In this document: one piece after another, positions 18,168-25,056 of the stretch
Layout of the letters: every line of letters begins with the position of its first letter
How positions within the stretch are numbered: position 1 is the first letter of the stretch
Assembly: GCA_934203355.1 (NCBI GenBank)
Contig: CAKPZC010000024.1
Location: forward strand, 1 to 31,574
Direction of reading: 5' to 3'
DNA length: 31,574 bases
DNA from: an uncultured Prevotella sp.
Lineage (GTDB): Bacteria > Bacteroidota > Bacteroidia > Bacteroidales > Bacteroidaceae
Made by a program: the position numbers and the translations under genes
The notes under the pieces: generated by a model
The model's database searches: none
Told to the model about the DNA's origin: nothing
Seen by the model: the letters and a program-made list of their open reading frames with translations, nothing else

Positions 18168-18294
18168 CGCTTTATTTTCGCACATTGTATCTAAATGCTA
18201 AATATTTTTACAAATGTTTAGTATTAAAGTAGAGTTTTTGCTGATTTTAACGTAATGGGGGGGGTAATGTTAAATGATGTATTTTTCTGTATAT

Positions 18295-18351
18295 AAAAAG
18301 GCAATCTGTGGGAGGGTATGGCACCCCTGCCATACCCTCCCATAGATTGCC
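18295..18351 (-). terminator. Palindromic intrinsic terminator of gdhA
   Basis: A near-perfect hairpin. The outer arms GGCAATCT/AGATTGCC (18300-18307 and 18344-18351) and inner arms TGGGAGGGTATGGCA/TGCCATACCCTCCCA (18309-18323 and 18328-18342) surround a four-base loop. On the minus strand five T follow the stem directly (18299-18295). It starts 8 bases after the gdhA stop codon. The core is shared with the inverted repeat at 15288-15375. The plus-strand side also has a short T-run (18356-18360), so it may work in both directions. Confidence 0.85.
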
Positions 18352-18358
18352 CTCCTTT

Positions 18359-19693
18359 TTATACAATGCCTTGCGCCATCATAGCCTTGGCAACCTTGAG
18401 GAAGCCAGCCACGTTGGCACCACGCACGTAGTTGACGTAGCCGTCGGCCTGAGTGCCATACTTCACGCAGTTAGCGTGAATCTCGTTCATGATGCTGTGG
18501 AGTTTGCTGTCAACCTCCTCGCTGCTCCAGCGCAGACGCTCAGAGTTCTGGCTCATCTCCAATCCTGACACAGCCACACCACCAGCGTTGGCAGCCTTGC
18601 CTGGAGCATAGAGCAGCTGAGCATCCTGGAACACCTTGATAGCCTCGGGAGTAGAAGGCATGTTGGCACCCTCGCTCACAGCGAATACACCGTTGGCAAC
18701 GAGTGTGCGAGCGTCGTCACCATCGATTTCGTTCTGTGTGGCTGAAGGCAGAGCGATGTCGGCCTTCTCGCCCCAAGGACGTGCGCCGGCAACATACTTC
18801 ACACCGTATTCCTCGGCATACTCGCGAATGCGTCCGCGCTCCACGTTCTTCAGTTCCTTAACGTAGGCGAGCTTCTCGGCGTCGATGCCGTCTGGGTCGT
18901 AGATATAGCCGTCGGAGTCGGAGAGAGTTACAGGGATAGCTCCGAGCTGGATGAGTTTCTCTACAGTATACTGAGCCACATTGCCCGAACCGCTCACGAG
19001 CACACGCTTGCCCTTAAGCTCTATGCCTCGGGTCTTGAGCATGTTCTCAAGGAAGTAGACGTTGCCGTAGCCTGTTGCCTCGGGACGGATGAGCGAACCA
19101 CCGAACTCCTGACCCTTGCCAGTCAACACACCAACGAATGTGTGGGTAAGCTTCTTATACTGTCCGAACATATAGCCCACCTCGCGTCCACCAACGCCGA
19201 TGTCACCAGCCGGTACGTCCTCGTCGGGACCGATGTGGCGATAGAGCTCGTTCATGAACGCCTGGCAGAAACGCATCACCTCGGCATTGCTCTTGCCGCG
19301 AGGCGAGAAGTCGGAACCGCCCTTGCCGCCACCCATAGGCAGAGTGGTGAGAGCATTCTTGAAGGTCTGCTCGAAGGCAAGGAACTTCAATATTGAGGGA
19401 TTCACCGAAGCATGGAAACGAATGCCGCCCTTGTAGGGACCAATGGCATTGTTGTGCTGAATGCGATAGCCCATGTTGGTCTGCACATTGCCCTTGTCGT
19501 CAACCCATGTCACACGGAACGAGATGATGCGGTCGGGTATGCAAAGGCGCTCAATAAGGTTGGCGCGGTCGAATTCCGGATGACGGTTATACTCTTCCTC
19601 GATGGTGCCGAGGACCTGGCTTACTGCCTGAATGTACTCAGGCTCGTTAGGAAAGCGCTGCTTGAGGCGCTCTACTGTTTCAATTGCGTTCAT
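18359..19693 (-). CDS. gdhA: Glutamate dehydrogenase, NADP-type (hexameric class)
   Basis: A 444-residue enzyme for reversible amination of 2-oxoglutarate to glutamate, the main ammonium-assimilation step in Bacteroidota. It shows KGGIRFHASVNPSILKFLAF and LPMGGGKGGSDFSPRGKS (substrate-binding lysines), DVPAGDIGVGGREVGYMFGQ, and the Rossmann motif VLVSGSGNVAQYTVEKLI followed by SDSDGYIYDPDGID. Absence of an Asp or Glu directly after the second dinucleotide-binding strand fits NADP use. Length equals the usual 444-449. The start chosen is MNAIETVERL. The frame continues 61 codons upstream, but that part is translated heptamer repeat and is not protein. It lies downstream of gltA on the same strand across a repeat-filled gap, and ends at a strong hairpin terminator. 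Confidence 0.95.
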   Translation of the reverse strand: MNAIETVERLKQRFPNEPEYIQAVSQVLGTIEEEYNRHPEFDRANLIERLCIPDRIISFRVTWVDDKGNVQTNMGYRIQHNNAIGPYKGGIRFHASVNPSILKFLAFEQTFKNALTTLPMGGGKGGSDFSPRGKSNAEVMRFCQAFMNELYRHIGPDEDVPAGDIGVGGREVGYMFGQYKKLTHTFVGVLTGKGQEFGGSLIRPEATGYGNVYFLENMLKTRGIELKGKRVLVSGSGNVAQYTVEKLIQLGAIPVTLSDSDGYIYDPDGIDAEKLAYVKELKNVERGRIREYAEEYGVKYVAGARPWGEKADIALPSATQNEIDGDDARTLVANGVFAVSEGANMPSTPEAIKVFQDAQLLYAPGKAANAGGVAVSGLEMSQNSERLRWSSEEVDSKLHSIMNEIHANCVKYGTQADGYVNYVRGANVAGFLKVAKAMMAQGIV

Positions 19694-20036
19694 ATTTTTG
19701 AATTTTGAATTTTGAGTTTTGAGTTTTGAATTGTTGCGCGGAGCGCAATTTTGAGTTTTGAGTTTTGAATTTTGAATTGTTGCCTTTGGCAATTTTGAAT
19801 TTTGAATTTTGAGTTTTGAATTATCGCCTTTGGCGATTTTGAATTTTTGAGTTTTGATTTTGATTAACCAATTCATAATTCAAAACTGATTAATTCCTAA
19901 TCGGCTCTGCCGACAATTCAAAATTCAAAACTCAAAATTCAAAATTGCGCAACGCGCAACTATTCAAAATTCAAAACTCAAAATTCATAATTGCGCAACG
20001 CGCAATAATTCAAAATTCAAAATTCAAAACTCAAAA
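19694..20036. repeat. Heptamer tandem-repeat array in two opposed halves with small embedded palindromes
   Basis: This 343-base gap between gdhA and gltA is almost entirely repeats. On the plus strand the left half (to about 19866) is built from TTTTGAA/TTTTGAG heptamers. The right half (from about 19878) is built from the reverse complement ATTCAAA/ACTCAAA. Six GC-rich palindromes interrupt it at 19734-19748, 19780-19792, 19823-19837, 19901-19913, 19945-19959 and 19991-20005; the last two are identical (TTGCGCAACGCGCAA). The layout resembles the short tandemly repeated repetitive heptamers of cyanobacteria. No promoter box was recognised inside. Confidence 0.9.
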
Positions 20037-21383
20037 TTACCTCTCTTTGAGAGGTAAGTACTCCTTCACATCCAGCACATTCTTATAAGCTGGTCGTATG
20101 ATGCGTCGTCCCTCCATGTTGAGTTCCTCGATGCGGTGTGCCATCCATCCCACAATACGCGCCATGGCGAATATCGGGGTATAGATTTCCTGAGGCAGAC
20201 CAATCATCTCGTAGATGAATCCCGAGTAGAAGTCGACGTTGGCACAGATAGGTTTCTTGGTGCGGCGGTGGTCCTGCACACACTTTATGCCCTCCTGCTC
20301 CAAGAGTCGCAGGAACTCATATTCCTTCTCCATACCCTTCTCCTTGGCAAGTTCTCCGGCAAGACGTTTCAATTCCTTAGCACGCGGGTCGCTCAGAGTG
20401 TAGACAGCGTGGCCTATACCATAGATAAGACCAGTGCGGTCGTAGACCTCCTTGTTGAGTATGCGGTTGAGATAAGTGTCGATTTCGTCCACTGAGGTCC
20501 AGTCCTGAATCTGCTCCTTCAGGTGATGAATCATGTTAATCACCTTGATGTTAGCACCACCGTGGAGCGGACCCTTGAGCGAGCCAATGCCAGCAGCAAT
20601 GCTCGAATAGGTGTCGGTGCGCGACGATGAAGTGACGCGCACGGTGAACGTAGAGTTGTTGCCGCCGCCATGCTCCGCCTGTATGATGAGCAGCAGGTCG
20701 AGCATACGTGCGTCGAGCTCGGTGAAGTCCTCGTGCTTAAGCATGTAGAGGAAGTTCTCGGCTATCGACATGTTCTCTCTCGGGTGACGAATGTGGAGCG
20801 ATCGTCCCTGCACACTGTGGCGATAGATATTGTAAGCGTAGGCGATGATAGTGGGGAATCGGGCAATAAGCTCAATGGCTTGTCGCATGAGGTTGTCGCG
20901 CGAGAGGTCGTCGGGATTGGGGTCGAAGGTGTACATCTCAAGCACACTGCGCGCCAAGATGTTCATGATATTAGAGCCTTCGAGGTCGATGATGTGCACT
21001 ATAGTCTTATGGTCGAGAGCCATATTGTCGTTGATAAGCTCGCGGAAGGCATCGAGGTCTTCACGGTCTGGCAAGTTGCCAGAGAGCAACAGATAGGCTA
21101 TCTCCTCGAAACCAAAACGGCGTTCATTTATAATAGGTGTAACAAGGTCGTCGAGTTCGTAGCCACGATAGAACAGTTTGCCTTCGGTAGGCTCCAGATG
21201 TCCGTCGGCGTCGCGCTGATAGCCCACAACATTACCGATATTGGTGAGTCCTACGAGCACACCGCTACCGTCCTCGTTGCGCAATCCGCGCTTCACGCCG
21301 TATTCCTGAAACAATGCGTTGTCTATCTTGCATGAGTTTTTCACTTCGTCGGACAACTTATAAATCAAATATTCCTTGTTCAT
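20037..21383 (-). CDS. gltA: Citrate synthase
   Basis: A 448-residue enzyme condensing oxaloacetate and acetyl-CoA to citrate. The hallmark residues are visible: HGGGNNSTFTVRVTSSSRTD (first active-site His region), GSLKGPLHGGANIKV (second His), GIGHAVYTLSDPRAKEL (the GHAVY...DPR motif) and NVDFYSGFIYEMIGLPQ (catalytic Asp). The start at MNKEYLIYKLSD was chosen because the 22 codons upstream (21384-21449) look like untranslated leader, not family sequence. With gdhA downstream it gives a citrate, 2-oxoglutarate, glutamate theme. A TACTTTTG box about 90 bases upstream probably drives it. Confidence 0.95.
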   Translation of the reverse strand: MNKEYLIYKLSDEVKNSCKIDNALFQEYGVKRGLRNEDGSGVLVGLTNIGNVVGYQRDADGHLEPTEGKLFYRGYELDDLVTPIINERRFGFEEIAYLLLSGNLPDREDLDAFRELINDNMALDHKTIVHIIDLEGSNIMNILARSVLEMYTFDPNPDDLSRDNLMRQAIELIARFPTIIAYAYNIYRHSVQGRSLHIRHPRENMSIAENFLYMLKHEDFTELDARMLDLLLIIQAEHGGGNNSTFTVRVTSSSRTDTYSSIAAGIGSLKGPLHGGANIKVINMIHHLKEQIQDWTSVDEIDTYLNRILNKEVYDRTGLIYGIGHAVYTLSDPRAKELKRLAGELAKEKGMEKEYEFLRLLEQEGIKCVQDHRRTKKPICANVDFYSGFIYEMIGLPQEIYTPIFAMARIVGWMAHRIEELNMEGRRIIRPAYKNVLDVKEYLPLKER

Positions 21384-21469
21384 AAATGCTACCGTTATTA
21401 TGTTGCTTAATGTAAAAGAAAACAATCTTTTATAACCTTTACTGATCAAGACAGTATCTATTTCTTTTG

Positions 21470-21477
21470 CAAAAGTA
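21470..21477 (-). promoter_or_regulatory. Promoter -7 box of gltA
   Basis: TACTTTTG on the minus strand matches TAnnTTTG and would give a leader of about 80 bases. The -33 position has no clean TTTG, so strength cannot be judged. Confidence 0.5.
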
Positions 21478-21569
21478 CGAAAATTATTTTATTTCGTCAC
21501 ATAAATACGAAGAAAAATAACTAAAAGCACACTTTTGAACCGCAAAAACATAAAAAAGCAACAAATACC

Positions 21570-21688
21570 TTAGTTCACTACTTCAAGCTGCGAGAGTTGG
21601 CGAATGGTGAGTTCCTTGCCCGTGCCCACATTGGAAACTCGCGCACCGTGTGCTGCACACCAGTGGCAATGACAAAATCCTCGGAAAG
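21570..21688 (-). pseudogene. Chimeric remnant of GDP-mannose 4,6-dehydratase and GDP-L-fucose synthase genes
   Basis: Directly after the TIGR02757 stop, 21688-21635 encodes LSEDFVIATGVQHTVREF, which matches the E(D/Y)(F/Y)VIATG...SVREF motif of Gmd. Two bases out of frame with it, 21632-21570 encodes NVGTGKELTIRQLSQL and then a stop, matching the NVGTGKE(I/L)TIREL motif of GDP-fucose synthase (Fcl/WcaG). In many genomes gmd and fcl are adjacent, so this looks like the scar of a deletion that joined the later part of gmd to the later part of fcl, leaving about 120 bases. There is no functional product. Homology is judged by motif only. Confidence 0.7.
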
Positions 21689-21690
21689 CA

Positions 21691-22437
21691 TCAATCGCCG
21701 TCGACACCAAGACCAAACAATGCAAAATCGCCACGCAGAGGGTCATCGGGGAAAATAGCAAGCATAGCGTCGGTAAGCTTGCGGGCTGCCGACATCGACG
21801 CTGTGCGACTACCGAGAAGACCCATGCGCTGAGCCTCCTGCACCACATGAGTGTCGAGAGGCATGATGAGGGTGCGGCGGTCAATGATGTCGCTCCACAG
21901 TCCAAGGTCGACGGGCGAACCGTCGCGCACCATCCAACGCAGAAACATGCACACACGCTTGCATGCCGACGACGTGTTCTTGGGCACTATCTTGCCTGCT
22001 CCATGCTCAGCGAAAAAACTACATATGGCGGCTACTGCCTCAAGACCCGTGTGGGCATTGAGACGCACAAACTCCTTCATGCTGCCATACTCGCGGAGCA
22101 TGTCGGCATAGGCAGATATAAGACAATGGAGGTCGTGGCATGTGTAGAGACGATAGTAGCAGTCGGCGGTGTCGGGAATGTCGTCGCGCCAAGAGCCCGA
22201 ACGAACCCAATGGTCAACCTCGCCATGCGACGCGTCGACGAGAAACTGTATCTTAGGGAAGAACTGCTTGCGCGAGCCATAACTCAGACACGACGCAAGA
22301 AATGCCGTCGACTCCTGATTGGCTTCGCCCGACACTTTGTGCATGAACGAACTGGGATCGGAGGGAAGGAAATCGGCTGTCTCGTACTTGGCAGCGAGAC
22401 TGCGAATAAGGGATATGAGTTGTTTGTCGATATTCAT
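21691..22437 (-). CDS. TIGR02757 family protein (DUF2400)
   Basis: A 248-residue cytoplasmic protein widely conserved in Bacteroidota, of unknown biochemical role. Recognised segments are ANQESTAFLASCLSYGSRKQ near residue 40, CKRVCMFLRWMVRDGSPVDL, which recalls helix-hairpin-helix DNA glycosylases, then LIMPLDTHVVQEAQRMGLL and DPLRGDFALFGLGV at the end. The C-terminus stops 3 bases before the gmd/fcl scar, but the length is normal for the family, so it seems intact. It has its own promoter with a leader of about 110 bases. Similarity to endonuclease III-type folds is weak, and no function is claimed. Confidence 0.85.
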   Translation of the reverse strand: MNIDKQLISLIRSLAAKYETADFLPSDPSSFMHKVSGEANQESTAFLASCLSYGSRKQFFPKIQFLVDASHGEVDHWVRSGSWRDDIPDTADCYYRLYTCHDLHCLISAYADMLREYGSMKEFVRLNAHTGLEAVAAICSFFAEHGAGKIVPKNTSSACKRVCMFLRWMVRDGSPVDLGLWSDIIDRRTLIMPLDTHVVQEAQRMGLLGSRTASMSAARKLTDAMLAIFPDDPLRGDFALFGLGVDGD

Positions 22438-22555
22438 TTTTTGCTTGATTTTTGGGAATAAAAAAAGCGATAACCTTCACAGGCGACCGCTTCAAATCTT
22501 CAATAGGTATTAGCCTTTCTTTAAGGTAAAAAGATTGTTTTCAGGATAACTGATG

Positions 22556-22586
22556 CAAAGATATTACATTTTTTATTCTTACCAAA
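22556..22586 (-). promoter_or_regulatory. Promoter of the TIGR02757 gene
   Basis: On the minus strand TTTG (22586-22583), 19 bases, then TATCTTTG (22563-22556). This is an exact fit to the Bacteroidota -33/-7 consensus with the same spacing as three other promoters in this window. Confidence 0.75.
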
Positions 22587-22670
22587 CTTTTTTGGCAATT
22601 ATTTTTAAAAAAAATGCCGTGTTCCCACACATTCTATAAAAAATGTAAGCATCAGCACCCTAAATTGGGG

Positions 22671-22844
22671 TTAACGCCTAATTTCTTGTAACACTTGGTC
22701 AGCAATGCTCTTCATGCCTTTCACCGACGGATGACCACTTTGCTTGTCGATGTTCTTGAGTTTGATTACCGGCACATTGTAGTGACGGCAAACCTCGTCG
22801 ACCGACTTGTTGATGTCGTCCTTCAATTCGGAAATGTTTTGCTT
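22671..22844 (-). pseudogene. C-terminal remnant of an SGNH/GDSL-type hydrolase
   Basis: The last 57 codons of a protein are present, ending at TAA (22671-22673). They include VCRHYNVPVIKLKNID and SGHPSVKGMKSIADQVL, the catalytic block with the GHP(S/T) His typical of SGNH-fold lipases/esterases. The Ser, Gly and Asn blocks are missing: upstream of 22844 the sequence changes abruptly into the arm of an inverted repeat (22848-22927). The gene seems to have been cut by that element or by an associated deletion. No start codon or promoter is visible. Confidence 0.6.
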
Positions 22845-22847
22845 AAA

Positions 22848-22927
22848 AAAAGTGACATATCTGCCATAACCTCATTCAACAAGCAGACAGTCAACAAGTT
22901 AAAGACTGGCAGATATATGTCACTTTT
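22848..22927. repeat. Inverted repeat (about 19 bp arms, 40-base spacer)
   Basis: The arms AAAAGTGACATATCTGCCA (22848-22866) and its reverse complement with two extra bases (22907-22927) flank about 40 bases. The element lies at the broken edge of the SGNH remnant, so it may be a MITE-like insertion. No target duplication was identified. Confidence 0.7.
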
Positions 22928-22946
22928 GGAAAAACGAAAGCCTATC

Positions 22947-23009
22947 TGCCATCCGAAGGGGTTAATGTGCCAGCCAAAATGGAGAATGTGGCAGCCGAAG
23001 AAGAAAAAA
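22947..23009. repeat. Degenerate 21-bp tandem repeat, three units
   Basis: The units start at 22947, 22968 and 22989, each with a TG(C/G)CA(T/G)CC(G/A)AA core followed by a purine-rich tail. The third unit decays into an A-rich run. It lies between the inverted repeat and the trmD promoter. Confidence 0.65.
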
Positions 23010-23030
23010 CATAAGATATTTTTTAAAAAC

Positions 23031-23061
23031 TTTGTGGAATGAGCGAAAATGTGTAATTTTG
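23031..23061 (+). promoter_or_regulatory. Promoter of trmD
   Basis: TTTG (23031-23034), 19 bases, TAATTTTG (23054-23061) is a perfect Bacteroidota promoter. The start codon is only 5 bases after the box, so transcription should begin at or within a few bases of the ATG. Confidence 0.8.
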
Positions 23062-23066
23062 CATTT

Positions 23067-23744
23067 ATGAGAATAGACATAATAACCGTATTGCCCGAAA
23101 TGCTTGAGGGCTTTGTGAACGAATCAATACTTGCACGCGCACAGAAGAAGGGTCTCGCCGAGATTCATCTACACAACCTGCGCGACTACTCCACCGACAA
23201 GTGGCGCCGCGTGGACGACTATCCCTATGGAGGGTTTGCTGGAATGGTGATGCAATGCGAACCCATCGACCGCTGCATAGCTGCATTGAAGGCTGAGCGC
23301 GACTACGACGAGGTGATATACACATCGCCCGACGGAGAAAAGTTCGACCAGCATATAGCCAACGACCTCTCGCTCAAGGGCAACATCATAATACTATGCG
23401 GCCACTATAAGGGCATCGACCAGCGTGTGCGCGACCATCTCATCACACGCGAGATAAGCATCGGCGACTATGTGCTGACCGGAGGCGAGCTTGCGGCGGC
23501 TGTCATGGCTGATGCCATCGTGAGAGTGGTGCCAGGAGTGATTGGCGACGAGCAAAGCGCACTGAGCGACTGCTTCCAGGACGACATGCTGTCGGCTCCT
23601 ATCTATACCCGACCTGCCGAATACAAGGGATGGAAGGTGCCAGAAATTTTGCTCAGCGGAAACGAAGCAAAAATCAAAAACTGGGAAATGGAGCAAGCCA
23701 TGGAGCGAACACAACGACTGCGCCCCGACCTGCTGAACAAATAA
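23067..23744 (+). CDS. trmD: tRNA (guanine-N1)-methyltransferase
   Basis: A 225-residue SPOUT-class enzyme that methylates G37 next to the anticodon in certain tRNAs, using S-adenosylmethionine, to prevent frameshifting. Family motifs in order are [32 protein letters not shown] (the PYGGxxGM loop), [32 protein letters not shown] (the knot and cofactor site), [16 protein letters not shown] and YTRPAEYKG. The start MRIDII matches family N-termini. An ATG six codons upstream (23049) overlaps the promoter and is unlikely. In many bacteria trmD lies with rpsP, rimM and rplS, but here it stands alone, followed after 51 bases by a secreted CBM9-like gene. Confidence 0.95.
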   Translation: MRIDIITVLPEMLEGFVNESILARAQKKGLAEIHLHNLRDYSTDKWRRVDDYPYGGFAGMVMQCEPIDRCIAALKAERDYDEVIYTSPDGEKFDQHIANDLSLKGNIIILCGHYKGIDQRVRDHLITREISIGDYVLTGGELAAAVMADAIVRVVPGVIGDEQSALSDCFQDDMLSAPIYTRPAEYKGWKVPEILLSGNEAKIKNWEMEQAMERTQRLRPDLLNK

Positions 23745-23795
23745 AAAAAATACCAAACAACATAAACAAATCTAATTTAGAAATCTACAAAAGCA

Positions 23796-24854
23796 ATGAG
23801 AAAAAGTGTTTTTTCAGCCATTGCATTGGCGTTTGCCATTGCAATGCCAGCCAACGCACAGGAAGGACTCCTCAAGAAGTATGCACAACGACTGTCAACA
23901 CCACGCCACTACGTGTGCTACCGAACAACGGAGAATATAAAAATCGACGGCAAACTCAACGAAAAAGCATGGGGAAAAGCCGCCGACACCGAATCGTTCG
24001 TGGACATCAGCGGAGAGGGATTCCCCAAGCCTATCTACGACACAAAGGCACGCATGATGTGGGACAACAACTATCTGTATGTGGCTGCCGTGATGGAGGA
24101 ACCAAACATCGTGGCTAACCTGACACAGCGCGACACCATCATATACCACGACAACGACTTCGAGGTGTTTCTCGACCCAACTGGCGACGGACAGAACTAT
24201 TTCGAAATAGAAAACAACGCACGCGGCGTTATCTTCGACCTCATGCTCGACCGTGCCTATCGCTCGGGAGGCAACTTCCACATACAATGGGACTGCCCGG
24301 GACTGAAACTTGCAGTGTCGCACGACGGCACTCTGAATAAACCGAAGGACAAGGACCGCTCGTGGACTGTGGAGATGGCTATACCTCACAAGGCTATCAC
24401 ACGCAACTTTACCAACCCTCTGCAGGCAGGCAACACATGGCGACTGAACTTCTCGCGCGTGGAATGGCTGAAGAAGGGCGGACCAGAAGAAAACTGGGTG
24501 TGGACTCCGACTGGCGAAATCAATATGCACGCACCTAACCAGTGGGGATTCCTGCAGTTCTCGGACAAGGCGGTGGGCACTGGCACCGATGAGTTCCGCT
24601 GCCCATACAACATGGAAGCCTACAAAATGCTTTGGGCAATGTTCTACGCACAGCTCGACAAACACGGCAAGGACGGAAGCTACACAAGCTCGACAGCGGT
24701 TCTCGGAGTGACCGACAGCGACCTCGCCACACTGCCCAAGGGAAGCAACGTGGAAATAGAAGCCACTACCAATCAGTTCAACGTAAGTGTTCTCGTGGGA
24801 GGCACCGGCAAACGATATGTGGTAGACCAGAACGGTAAATTCGAAGTGAAATAA
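23796..24854 (+). CDS. Secreted CBM9-like (carbohydrate-binding family 9-like) protein
   Basis: A 352-residue exported protein. The signal peptide is about residues 1-22 (cleavage near PANAQ). The main domain resembles family 9 carbohydrate-binding modules: IKIDGKLNEKAWGKA, then AKARMMWDNNYLYVAAVMEE-type strands, and DNDFEVFLDPTGDGQNYFE followed by ENNARGVIFDLMLDR. WTVEMAIPHKAI and WRLNFSRVEW continue the sandwich fold. The C-terminal 100 residues (EAYKMLWAMFYAQLDKHGKD) are a less known extension. Proteins of this type in Bacteroidota occur as periplasmic or surface sugar-binding proteins of uncertain role. There is no lipobox and no T9SS tail. It follows trmD by 51 bases without a visible promoter, so the two may share a transcript. 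Confidence 0.85.
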   Translation: MRKSVFSAIALAFAIAMPANAQEGLLKKYAQRLSTPRHYVCYRTTENIKIDGKLNEKAWGKAADTESFVDISGEGFPKPIYDTKARMMWDNNYLYVAAVMEEPNIVANLTQRDTIIYHDNDFEVFLDPTGDGQNYFEIENNARGVIFDLMLDRAYRSGGNFHIQWDCPGLKLAVSHDGTLNKPKDKDRSWTVEMAIPHKAITRNFTNPLQAGNTWRLNFSRVEWLKKGGPEENWVWTPTGEINMHAPNQWGFLQFSDKAVGTGTDEFRCPYNMEAYKMLWAMFYAQLDKHGKDGSYTSSTAVLGVTDSDLATLPKGSNVEIEATTNQFNVSVLVGGTGKRYVVDQNGKFEVK

Positions 24855-24860
24855 TTGAAA

Positions 24861-25050
24861 ATTCGCAAGCGAAAGGAGTTATTGGAAGTTATTGGAAGGT
24901 AATGGAAGGTAACTCGCTTCGCTCGTGAAGTTAACGGACATATGTCATATTGTTTAAGCAATAAAGCATTTGTCCGTTAACTTCCATCCTTCTACGATGG
25001 ATTAACTTCTTCTTAACTTCCAATAACTCCTATTTTGACACACCCTTCCT
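24861..25050. repeat. Interspersed palindrome-rich repeat, copy B (fullest copy)
   Basis: This lies between the convergent CBM9-like and patatin genes. Nested inverted repeats are exact: 24875-24891 with 25014-25030 (17 bp) and 24927-24940 with 24971-24984 (14 bp, GAAGTTAACGGACA). Smaller hairpins are TTCGCAAGCGAA and CTCGCTTCGCTCG. The right half matches window bases 1-93; the left half matches 25931-26039. It could act as a two-way transcript end for the converging genes. Confidence 0.9.
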
Positions 25051-25056
25051 CAAATT

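Noticed and set aside
19694..19876. 61-codon N-terminal extension of glutamate dehydrogenase
   Set aside because: It is the translation of the heptamer array (repeated KLKTQNSK-like words). Enzymes of this family begin at the MNAIETVERL position.
22695..23042. Plus-strand open frame of 115 codons before trmD
   Set aside because: It runs antisense to the SGNH remnant and then through the inverted repeat and the 21-bp minisatellite. It has no domain and overlaps the trmD promoter.
23049..23066. Earlier ATG for trmD, six codons upstream
   Set aside because: It lies inside the promoter, before the likely transcription start, and adds residues not found in the family.
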